The notes under the pieces are model-generated. The model saw only the letters and a list, made by a program, of their open reading frames with translations. It did no database searches and had not been told where the DNA came from. A stretch of 64,000 bases of DNA from JBGCEZ01 sp045106735. GTDB lineage: Bacteria > Planctomycetota > Phycisphaerae > Phycisphaerales > SM1A02. Both the position numbers and the translations under genes were made by a program. The stretch spans positions 21,122 through 85,121 of the forward strand of contig JBGCEZ010000047.1 of the NCBI GenBank assembly GCA_045106735.1. The letters run 5' to 3'. Within the stretch, counting starts at the first letter, position 1; every line of letters starts with the position of its first letter. Shown here piece after piece: positions 41,219 to 49,043 of the stretch.

Positions 41219-43278
41219 TGGGGCGGGTCGCCTCCTGTCACCCGCATGGTCGCCGGTCCCGGGATGGGTTCACGGTTCGGCCGATGCTTGATTGCATGAC
41301 CCGTGCGCTGCGGCGGCGTGCCCGATCGAGCCACGCGCTCTCGGTCACGATGTTGATCGCGCTGTCTGCGGTCATGGGCGGTGTTCCAGCCCAGCGTGCG
41401 GTGGCGAGCACGACCAGCACTTCGTTTGGCGTTGACGCCGCGGTGACCGCCGAGCAACGCGACCGTGCGGCGATGTTGCTCGCCGCCGCCCAGCTCGCGC
41501 CGCCCAACGCCACGGGCTACGTGCACGTTGAAGACGCCTGGGACATCGTTGTCCGGCTGCGCGAACGGCCCATCGCGGACGCCGTTGCGTCGCTGGTTCC
41601 GGCATCGAACGTTCGTGATGCGTGGGCGGCCATCGCCCGCGAATCCGGGGACGCCCCGGATGCGTTGTTCCGCGACGTGCTCGGCGGCCGGGTGAGCATC
41701 ATCACGCAGGATCTCGGCGACCGAACCGACTGGGTCGTGGTGCTGCACGAAACGTCCCGGGAAGTCAGTACGCGAGCTGGATCGCTCGGACTCGTGTGGG
41801 ATCCGGCCATTGGGGCCGCGGTCGGATTGGCCGACGGGCTCGTGAACCGCTACCACTCGCCGCGGCTGAATCTTCGATTCGACTTCGTGGGTGAGGCGGT
41901 CGCTGTGTCTCCGATTGACGGGACGATGGCCCGTTCCGAGATCGCCCGACACGTGACGGAACGATTGATCGCGACGCGGGGCCGGCAACTGCGTCCGCCG
42001 ACGGGGATCGCGGCCCGCGAGTGGGCGGCGGACTCGCTGTGGGCGAGCGACGGCATCGCCGAAGCTGCCGCCCTCGGCACCGGATCGGTGGCCGGCTGGT
42101 TCCGCGGCAGCGACGCCGACGGGGGCGGCTGGACGGCGATGTTGCTCGATGTCCCGCCAGACGAAGACGGGCGGGTGCGGGCCAGCGTCACGAGCCGATC
42201 GGACACGCTGCCGTTTGCTCGGCCGAACACGCGCACGCGTTGGACGCCGGAGCTGCTTCCGGCGCTCGAACAACGATTCATCATGGCCATGGCCGAGCCC
42301 GCGGACATTGGGCTCGGGACCGCTGGGCTCCGGCTCGAACGGGCCTTGGGGCATGCGCTGATTCCGGCCTTCGCCTCCGGTGACGATCGTCGGCTGTTGG
42401 TGCTCGGCGAGGTCGATGGCCGGCCGCTGAGTCCGCCGGTTGAACGACCGGTGCCGGCCCTCGCGTTGGTGATCCCGACCAATTCGCCGCTGGTGGCTTT
42501 CCGGGAACTCGACGGCCACATGGCGGGCGTGCTGGAAGGCATGGACGCACTGCGGACCGCCGATGAGGCGCCGGGTTCGGGAGATTCTGGAGCCGGATCG
42601 ACGGCGGACGCTGGGGCCAATGCTCCAGCCAACTTCCCAGCCAACGTTCCAGCCAACCTTGGCGGCGACATGATTGCCCCGTGGACAGACGATCGACTCA
42701 CCGTCGACCGAGCTCTTGGGATCGACGGCGGCTACGGCCGGGCGGATCTGGAGAGCTTCTGGCGCGGCGTGTTGGATCTTGACCTGGATCGTGATCAGGG
42801 TGCCGCCACGGATGCGGATCTGCCGCTCCCGTGGGGGGCGATCGATCTGAGCTGGGGCGTGGCCACGGTCCGCGAGAAGTTCGGCGTTGGCCCGTCGTAC
42901 ATCGTGGTGGCGACCCACGAGTCGCATCTGCTCGCCGTGGTGCACACCATCGAACAAGCCGCGGTCTTCGGATTCGGGGATCCCAGCAGCCAACCGGTGC
43001 CGGAAGATGCGTGGGCTTCCCGCGGATCGATCGACGGCATCCGGGCCGCGCTGCACCTGGATGGCCTGGCCGATCTTGCGCCGCAGTTGACAGAACCGGG
43101 CCGCGGCGATCTGGCGTTTACGCTGCGAACGAGCCTGGACGCCTTGGGGCGTGTGCTCGGGGCGGCGGAAACGTGCCAGTGGCAGCTTCGGCGCCCTGGC
43201 CCGCGACGCATGCGACTCGATATTGACGTGCGTTTGGCCGGCCCGCCAACGCAGACCGTGTCCTCGCGCGGCGGGTGA
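41218..43278 (+). CDS. Large secreted protein of unknown function
   Basis: This protein has 686 residues if the overlapping ATG 41218 is used. An ATG at 41284 (MLDCMTRAL) gives a tidier signal peptide: RALRRRARS, then LSVTMLIALSAVMGGVP, cleavage near AVAS. The mature part is soluble-looking and starts with repeated motifs about a value per domain (NATGYVHVEDAWDIVVRLRERP, later PWGAIDLSWGVATVREK). This loosely recalls DUF3352-type secreted proteins of planctomycetes. I cannot assign a function. A PANFPANVPAN repeat lies near nt 42625. Coupling to the sigma and membrane protein genes suggests a shared stress or envelope regulon. Confidence 0.75.
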   Translation: MGRVASCHPHGRRSRDGFTVRPMLDCMTRALRRRARSSHALSVTMLIALSAVMGGVPAQRAVASTTSTSFGVDAAVTAEQRDRAAMLLAAAQLAPPNATGYVHVEDAWDIVVRLRERPIADAVASLVPASNVRDAWAAIARESGDAPDALFRDVLGGRVSIITQDLGDRTDWVVVLHETSREVSTRAGSLGLVWDPAIGAAVGLADGLVNRYHSPRLNLRFDFVGEAVAVSPIDGTMARSEIARHVTERLIATRGRQLRPPTGIAAREWAADSLWASDGIAEAAALGTGSVAGWFRGSDADGGGWTAMLLDVPPDEDGRVRASVTSRSDTLPFARPNTRTRWTPELLPALEQRFIMAMAEPADIGLGTAGLRLERALGHALIPAFASGDDRRLLVLGEVDGRPLSPPVERPVPALALVIPTNSPLVAFRELDGHMAGVLEGMDALRTADEAPGSGDSGAGSTADAGANAPANFPANVPANLGGDMIAPWTDDRLTVDRALGIDGGYGRADLESFWRGVLDLDLDRDQGAATDADLPLPWGAIDLSWGVATVREKFGVGPSYIVVATHESHLLAVVHTIEQAAVFGFGDPSSQPVPEDAWASRGSIDGIRAALHLDGLADLAPQLTEPGRGDLAFTLRTSLDALGRVLGAAETCQWQLRRPGPRRMRLDIDVRLAGPPTQTVSSRGG

Positions 43279-43391
43279 GTCCGCCCGGCGGAACCTTGAA
43301 TTGAATGATCGTGGGCGACGGGCACCGGGCAACGGATGCTCGCTGGCGATGCGTCTCGGCGCTGATGGCGCGGGCCCCAGGTCGTCCGCGC

Positions 43392-43449
43392 GCGACAACA
43401 GGGCCGGACCACGGAGGGGATTTCATGGTCCGACCCGTGTTGTTGTCGC
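43392..43449. other. Long imperfect inverted repeat upstream of aspartate kinase
   Basis: GCGACAACA (43392-43400) pairs with TGTTGTCGC (43441-43449), GGG with CCC and CGGACCA (43405-43411) with TGGTCCG (43426-43432), around a 14-nt loop and a 4-nt bulge. No T-run follows, so it is not a standard terminator. It is the main item in the 378-nt gap and could be a terminator for the upstream run or a leader structure. Confidence 0.55.
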
Positions 43450-43656
43450 CGGCGGTGCCCGGAGCACCCTGGCCGACAGTCATGCGCTGGAGCACATGAC
43501 TGGTTGTCATCGGGGAGGATCCGATGACGGGCGAATCGATTCACTGGACATATCGGGCCCGCAGGGATGTGGGTTGACCACCGGGACCGAAAAAAGACGT
43601 CAAGGGTCCACGTTGGCCCACGACGTTCCCGGTCCTCCGTAGAGTGCGGCCCGAGG

Positions 43657-45018
43657 ATGTCCCTGCCCATGGATCCCATGCCGCCCACGCATTCCGCGCA
43701 CCCTGTGCATCCGTCGATGTCTCCAGGAGCGAGCATCGCTTCTCCGGTGAGCGACCGGCCGATCGTCGTGCAGAAGTACGGTGGGACGTCCGTCGGCGAC
43801 ATGGAACGCGTCCGCCGGTGTGCCGCCCGGGCGGTGGCCATGCACCGGGCCGGACGCCGTGTGGTGCTGGTCGTGTCGGCCATGGGCGAGACCACGAACC
43901 AGCTCGTCAGCCTCGCCGGGCAGGTGAGTGCCGTTCCGCGGCGAGAACATCTGGACTTGCTGCTGGCGACGGGGGAGCAAGCGTCGGCGGCCTTGGTGGC
44001 GATGGCCATCGACGCCCTTGGCGAGTCGGCCCTGCCGCTGGCCGGTCCCGCGCTCGGGATCATCACCGAGCCCGTGCACACGAACGCTCGCATTCGTTCG
44101 ATCGACGCCGAACGCGTACTTTCTGCGCTGGCCCGGGGCCGCATCGTCGTCTGTGCTGGGTTTCAGGGCGTCACGCCCGCCGGCGTGGTGACGACCCTGG
44201 GCCGCGGAGGCTCGGACACGACGGCGGTGGCGGTGGCCGCCGCGCTCGGGGTGACCGATGGCCGCGGAGCGTGCGAGATCCTGACCGACGTCGACGGCGT
44301 GTACACCGCCGACCCGCGGATCGTGGCGGATGCCCGGCGCATCGACCGCATCGCCTGCGAGGAAATGGTCGAGTTGGCGAGCCTGGGGGCCGGGGTCTTG
44401 CATCCCCGTGCGGCCCTGTGCGCCCAGCAATACGGCGTGCCCCTGCATGTGCGGCACGCCCAGCATGAGCGGCCCGGCACGCTCGTTGTACGAGAGGATG
44501 CGACCATGGAACGTGAATCGGTGGTGGGATGTGCGCTGACGCGGGATCTGGGACGCTTGTCCGTGCGGGATGTGCCGAATCAGCCCGGCGTGCAGGCGCG
44601 AATCTTCTCCGCCATCGCCGAAGCGGGCGTGCTGGTCGACGACATCATGCAGAACGATGGGGCCGATGGACGGGCGGAACTGTCGTTCACGTTCGAGGCC
44701 GCGGCACTTGAGCCGGTCGAACGCGCCGTGCGAGAAGTCCTGGTGGAATTGGATGTGGCCGTCGACGGTCCCAATGGTGCGATCGAACGCGAAACCGACT
44801 TGGCCAAAGTATCCGTTGTCGGCATCGGCATGCGCACGCACGCCGGCGTTGCGTCGCGGATGTTTGCCGCTCTGGGCGGCGCGGGCATCGTGATCCGCAA
44901 CATCACCACGAGTGAGATCAAGATCTCCTGCTTGGTGCCGGGGAAGGATGGCGAGCGCGGCATGCGCGTCGTGCACGATGCCTTCGGGCTGGCGGAAGCG
45001 CCAGGGCCATCGGTGTAG
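43657..45018 (+). CDS. lysC: Aspartate kinase
   Basis: This 453-residue protein phosphorylates aspartate, the first step toward lysine, threonine, methionine and diaminopimelate. Catalytic motifs are VVQKYGGTSVGD (about residue 36), VLVVSAMGETTNQLV, LLLATGEQAS, GRGGSDTTAVAVAAALG and CEILTDVDGVYTADPRIV. Two ACT domains from about residue 300 (including KVSVVGIGMRTHAGVASRMF and IKISCLVPGKDGERGMR) are the usual site of feedback inhibition by lysine or threonine. The first ~35 residues (MSLPMDPMPPTHSAH) are unconserved. ATG 43657 is chosen, but 43669 or 43678 would also fit. A long inverted repeat lies upstream. Confidence 0.96.
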   Translation: MSLPMDPMPPTHSAHPVHPSMSPGASIASPVSDRPIVVQKYGGTSVGDMERVRRCAARAVAMHRAGRRVVLVVSAMGETTNQLVSLAGQVSAVPRREHLDLLLATGEQASAALVAMAIDALGESALPLAGPALGIITEPVHTNARIRSIDAERVLSALARGRIVVCAGFQGVTPAGVVTTLGRGGSDTTAVAVAAALGVTDGRGACEILTDVDGVYTADPRIVADARRIDRIACEEMVELASLGAGVLHPRAALCAQQYGVPLHVRHAQHERPGTLVVREDATMERESVVGCALTRDLGRLSVRDVPNQPGVQARIFSAIAEAGVLVDDIMQNDGADGRAELSFTFEAAALEPVERAVREVLVELDVAVDGPNGAIERETDLAKVSVVGIGMRTHAGVASRMFAALGGAGIVIRNITTSEIKISCLVPGKDGERGMRVVHDAFGLAEAPGPSV

Positions 45019-45140
45019 ATCCTGGGGCGGAGTCGATTCTGGTCGTCGGCCGTCGGATGTCGGACGACGAATGGCGCTGAGGGGCGGGAGTGACCGAACC
45101 GCGCGGAATGGTTGTGCTGCACGGGATGACCGGGCCGTCC

Positions 45141-45170
45141 GGGTCAGTCCGGTTCAGTCCGGGTCAGTCC
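45141..45170. repeat. GGGTCAGTCC 10-nt tandem array
   Basis: Three 10-nt units (gggtcagtcc, ggttcagtcc, gggtcagtcc) cross the stop codon (45164-45166) of the minus-strand TlpA-like gene. Confidence 0.9.
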
Positions 45171-46846
45171 GAGCGTTGGCGGGCGAGCAATGCGTCGATT
45201 CGCGCCTCGACGTCGATATCGGCCGGGTGGCCTCGCCAGATCACCGTGCCGTCGGCGTCGATGAGCATGGCCGTCGGCCAGCCGCGAACGGCGTACGCAT
45301 CGCGAAAGTGTTCGTCATCGGGCGACACGTGGAAATTCCGTACCGCGGTCCAGTTGCGATCGGCGACGTGCCGGGCGGCGATGCTTGGCTCGGCATCGTT
45401 GCTGATGGCCAGCACCGCGACGCGATCCCGCCACGCGGCTTCGCGCCGGCGAGCGACCTCGTTGAGGTGGGCCAGCGGCGCCTGGCACGGAGCGCACCAG
45501 GTCGCCCAGAAGTCGATGTAGACCACGCGCCCGCGAAAGTCCTGCACGTCAACCGAGCCGGATGCATCGAGTGGGGCGAGGGCGAGGTGCGGCGCCGGCT
45601 CCCCAAGCCCGAACGGAATCTGCACTTCGATCAGGACGCCGTTGGTGTCCTTGAGGGCGCCGACGAGGTACCCGTCCACGGTGAGCCGATGCTCGCGGTT
45701 GGCCATGGCGCTGACCAGCGTTTTGGGGAGGATGAAGATTCCGTCGTCGTCGGTGATCGCGGACAGAACCTTGGTTTCGCCGTCATCGGATTCGGTGACG
45801 ATCGCGAAATTGCGGATGCTCGCGGGGCCCCGATGGTGATCGAGCAATCGGAACACGCGTTCATCGGCGGTGTGCCGCGTGGCGAGTTGGGTCCGATCGA
45901 AGGTGAGGTTGCGGGCGTTGGCCCACCCGACGACTTGGGCGGCCAAGACCGGGTAGCGATCGAGAAGTTGGTTGTATGCCGGCACGATGCGGTCCGCCGG
46001 CGTGCCAACCACGGTGCCTTCGATCGCGGCGATGACGAACAGCGCTTCGTCGTCCGGGTGGGCATCGGTGAGCGCGGTCCAATGGTCTGCGCGGCGGCAG
46101 TTGGTGAAATTGCACGTGAGCAGGAGGCGGGCGTGGTTGATGCCGCGGTCCGTCATGGCCGTGGCCAGCGCATCGCGCTGGGCGTCGTTGAGCGATTGGG
46201 CCTGGTGGACCAGTCGCGCCGCGGCGTACCGGCGGAGGGTGGCGGCGTCGTTGGGCATGGCGACATGACCGGATCGCAGATTGAGCGGCCCGTACGTGAT
46301 GCATGCGAGCACATCGCTGAACGCGTGGACATCGTCGGGGTAGCGTTCGATGTCCGGCGTGCACCAGGTGATGCGCGATCGATGGGCGAGGGTGAAGTCG
46401 GGACGGGCTCCGGCAAGAGCGTCGGTGCCGCGGACCTCAAGGACCGCCAGCAGGGCGTCGGTGCTGGGACGCAGGGCATCGGCCGGCAAGGTTCGGCGTC
46501 CGAAGAACAAGTCGCTTTCGGTGGCCGGCGGCGTGGCGTTGGCCAGCGCGCGCCGTTCCAGCGCGACAGCGTGCAAGTACGCCAGGCGGTGATCGATGGC
46601 GGGCACGGCGAGGGCAGCGGCAAGGCGTTCGATGGCGATGTCGTGTGCGCCGTCGATCAGAAGGGCCTGCACGTCGTTTTCGAGGTCGGCGGCGCGGGGA
46701 GCGGGCGTTGTCGTCGTGGGCGTGGACGTGGGGGCATGCGCTGGAGTGGGCGCAGGGGCAGGCAGGGCGACCGAATTGGCCGCGGCAAGAGAGCCGAGCG
46801 TGATGGCGAGCATCAGCGGGACGCAGTGGATCGTCGCGATTGACAT
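45164..46846 (-). CDS. Secreted protein with C-terminal TlpA/thioredoxin domain
   Basis: This 560-residue protein starts at ATG 46846 behind AAGGA. It has a signal peptide (LMLAITLGSLAAANSVA) and a Pro/Thr/Ala linker. A large alpha-helical region of ~350 residues (TPR-like count of helices, no clear motif) carries four or more extra cysteines (WCTPD, LTCNFTNC). The last ~150 residues form a TlpA-type thioredoxin domain with YIDFWATWCAPCQAPL (active-site CAPC near residue 448) and AYAVRGWPTAMLIDADG. TlpA-like proteins reduce disulfides outside the cytoplasm. An AAGC tetranucleotide tract sits 38 nt before the start, and the open frame continues upstream through it. Confidence 0.85.
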   Translation of the reverse strand: MSIATIHCVPLMLAITLGSLAAANSVALPAPAPTPAHAPTSTPTTTTPAPRAADLENDVQALLIDGAHDIAIERLAAALAVPAIDHRLAYLHAVALERRALANATPPATESDLFFGRRTLPADALRPSTDALLAVLEVRGTDALAGARPDFTLAHRSRITWCTPDIERYPDDVHAFSDVLACITYGPLNLRSGHVAMPNDAATLRRYAAARLVHQAQSLNDAQRDALATAMTDRGINHARLLLTCNFTNCRRADHWTALTDAHPDDEALFVIAAIEGTVVGTPADRIVPAYNQLLDRYPVLAAQVVGWANARNLTFDRTQLATRHTADERVFRLLDHHRGPASIRNFAIVTESDDGETKVLSAITDDDGIFILPKTLVSAMANREHRLTVDGYLVGALKDTNGVLIEVQIPFGLGEPAPHLALAPLDASGSVDVQDFRGRVVYIDFWATWCAPCQAPLAHLNEVARRREAAWRDRVAVLAISNDAEPSIAARHVADRNWTAVRNFHVSPDDEHFRDAYAVRGWPTAMLIDADGTVIWRGHPADIDVEARIDALLARQRSD

Positions 46847-46883
46847 GGAAGTCCTTCTCCGGGGGCGGCTCGGTCCGTGAGCC

Positions 46884-46922
<39 letters not shown>

Positions 46923-47131
46923 GTTGGGTGTGGCGTGGCGTGGCGGCGAGTGTAGATGGTGCAGATACCTCTCGGTGTCGACGGCAGAAACGCACAGCCT
47001 TGCGCGGTGCGAGGAAGTCGTTGCGCGGCCGATTGGCGGGAGAAGTGGCCCAGAGGGAGGTCAGGCGGCTTTCGCTGACGGATGCCTGTCAGCGGCCGGG
47101 GCCGATCGGCCTTTCTCTCCGAGAAGGAGTC

Positions 47132-47160
47132 TTGTACGGGTCGTGTTTGGTCGATAGTGT
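47132..47160 (+). promoter_or_regulatory. Candidate promoter of the imuA-imuB-dnaE2 operon
   Basis: TTGTAC (47132-47137), a 17-nt spacer and TAGTGT (47155-47160) lie ~62 nt before the imuA start. I see no operator that I can name with confidence; an SOS box of the local LexA type would be expected here. Confidence 0.5.
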
Positions 47161-47222
47161 GTTCGGGCCGTGGTCGGGTGCAACGAGCATCTTCACCGCG
47201 AAATCCCGTTCTGGAGCCCGCC

Positions 47223-49043
47223 ATGACCATCCCACCCTTCGAATCGACCAGCCGTTCCCGCTCCCACGGTCGTTCGGAGGCCGGTCAGTCGGTTGGCCAG
47301 TCGGTTGGCCAGTCGGTTGGCGACGCGGCCAAGCGAGTCGGCCGGGGGCGGCCGCGAACGGTCGCCACCCCGGTCGCCCGCAAGCTGGTTCGATCTGCGT
47401 CGGATCTGGCCGAGGCGGCTGTGCCCGGGCGTCAGGCTCCGGATGCGGTCGACCGCATCGACCCGCGTCCCGAACGTCCCGATCGCCCACGTCGTCGGAG
47501 TGACGTGGGATCGGATGTGGAGACAGCGCCGGTAGCTGAATCAGCTGCTGATTCGGCTGTGGATTCGGGGTCCGATGCAGTTTCTGATTCGGCCTCTGGC
47601 CGTTCTCTCGATCGCCGTGACCCGCACGCGGTCCTGGCTCACCTGACCGCGCTGCTTGAGGAGGCCAGCGCGGCCGGACCGGCGTCAACCCGTGACGCGC
47701 CGGATGAAGCCATGGATCACCGTGCATCCCCGGCGTCCGCGACATCTCAGGCCAGCGGCGATTCCCCCATCGCCGCGCCGAGTCGCGGGCGCCGTCACGG
47801 CGATCGTCGTCGGAGTCGCCGCGAGCGATTGACTGGAGCGGTGGCCGCCGCGGTGCAGCGCGAGGCTTTCGAATCGCCATCGAATCTTCCGCCAGTGCGA
47901 ACCGGTTGGATGGCGGTGGACGATGTACTGGCCGCCCGTGGCTCGACCGATCCTGGCTTGGCTCGTGGTGTGCTGCACGAGTGGTGTGCCGTTGATGGTG
48001 CCGTCGACGTTGATGATCCGAACGAACCGTCTTCTTCAATGAATCAATCCCGCCAGAGCGGCCGGCGTCCCGGGCGCTCCTGCCGTGTGTCCTCCGGGGC
48101 GCCGCGCCGCAACTGGTCAAGGGGTCAACAATCAGCCGCTGAGGCAAAGGGGCCGGAAGCGTCCACGTGGGTCGCGCCCATGGCCATTCTCGCGCACCTG
48201 GCCGACCGAGCGGCGGCGAGTGCCGCCGAGGCAGGATCGGGTGGCGTGGTGGTGTGGATCGGACACCGTGCGTGGCCAGCCCCATCTTTGCCGGCGGCTC
48301 GACGTCATCTGGATCGGTCGATCTACATCGATCCTCCGGATGAAGCGTCACGTATTTGGGCCATTGATCTGGCCATGCGATGCCCCGCGGTGGCCGCAGT
48401 CGTGGCGGATGGAACGGGCTTGACGATGGCGGCGACCCGCCGATTGCAGTTGTCGGCCCGAACCGGAAGAGCGCTGGTCATGTTGGTTCGACCGCCGTGG
48501 GAGCAACGGGCTTTGTCGGCGGCGGCCACGCGCTGGTCTGTGTCCCCGGAGCACTCGGTGTCGGGCGAACCGCGCTGGCGCGTGCAGTTGACGCGGTGCA
48601 AGTCGATGGGGCAGGCGATGAAGGGGGGCACGTCAGCTGGGTTGACCGTCGGGATGCCCGTTGTGGATGACCCCGCTGTTGATGTGGAGCCTCTGTCTTC
48701 AGGATTGGCATCCGCAACGGCGGGGCATTCCGGAGTTGGATTTTCTGGGGCGGGATGCTCGGGGGCCGAGATGGGGCCCGCATGTTGGTCACTCGAATGG
48801 AGTGGAGTGACCCTCGAACTTCTGTCGCAGGAGGCGAAGCGATCTGAACGGCATGGCCCAGAGCCATGGCGATCGGAAGACGAGGACCTCCGCCATGAGC
48901 CGTCGCCCAGTGTCCGTTCGCACTCCGCTCAACCACCCCAGCGGCGCCCCGGTCGTTGCGCCGACTTCCCAGCCGTCGCCGCCGCGCCGCGTGCCAGCAG
49001 TGGACGCACTTCCGCCGAACGCGTCATCGAGCCCGCCGCCTGA
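47223..49043 (+). CDS. imuA: ImuA-like RecA-fold protein of the mutasome
   Basis: This ~606-residue protein starts at ATG 47223 (MTIPPFES). The first ~240 residues are low-complexity and include a 12-nt tandem repeat (GQSV x3, nt 47283-47320). The conserved ImuA core then follows: VRTGWMAVDDVLAARG, ARGVLHEWCA, VVVWIGHRAWPAP, DRSIYIDPPDEASRIWAIDLAMR, VVADGTGLTMAATRRLQLS, ALVMLVRPPWEQ and PRWRVQLTRCKS. ImuA is a RecA/SulA-like accessory factor that works with ImuB and DnaE2 in damage-induced mutagenesis. No intact Walker A is visible. It is about twice the usual length because of the N-terminal extension. It overlaps imuB in another frame by ~150 nt. Confidence 0.85.
   Translation: MTIPPFESTSRSRSHGRSEAGQSVGQSVGQSVGDAAKRVGRGRPRTVATPVARKLVRSASDLAEAAVPGRQAPDAVDRIDPRPERPDRPRRRSDVGSDVETAPVAESAADSAVDSGSDAVSDSASGRSLDRRDPHAVLAHLTALLEEASAAGPASTRDAPDEAMDHRASPASATSQASGDSPIAAPSRGRRHGDRRRSRRERLTGAVAAAVQREAFESPSNLPPVRTGWMAVDDVLAARGSTDPGLARGVLHEWCAVDGAVDVDDPNEPSSSMNQSRQSGRRPGRSCRVSSGAPRRNWSRGQQSAAEAKGPEASTWVAPMAILAHLADRAAASAAEAGSGGVVVWIGHRAWPAPSLPAARRHLDRSIYIDPPDEASRIWAIDLAMRCPAVAAVVADGTGLTMAATRRLQLSARTGRALVMLVRPPWEQRALSAAATRWSVSPEHSVSGEPRWRVQLTRCKSMGQAMKGGTSAGLTVGMPVVDDPAVDVEPLSSGLASATAGHSGVGFSGAGCSGAEMGPACWSLEWSGVTLELLSQEAKRSERHGPEPWRSEDEDLRHEPSPSVRSHSAQPPQRRPGRCADFPAVAAAPRASSGRTSAERVIEPAA

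Noticed and set aside
40861..43398. An 845-codon minus-strand open frame opposite the secreted protein gene
   Set aside because: The plus-strand gene has a signal peptide and is coupled to its neighbour; the antisense frame has neither a ribosome site nor motifs.
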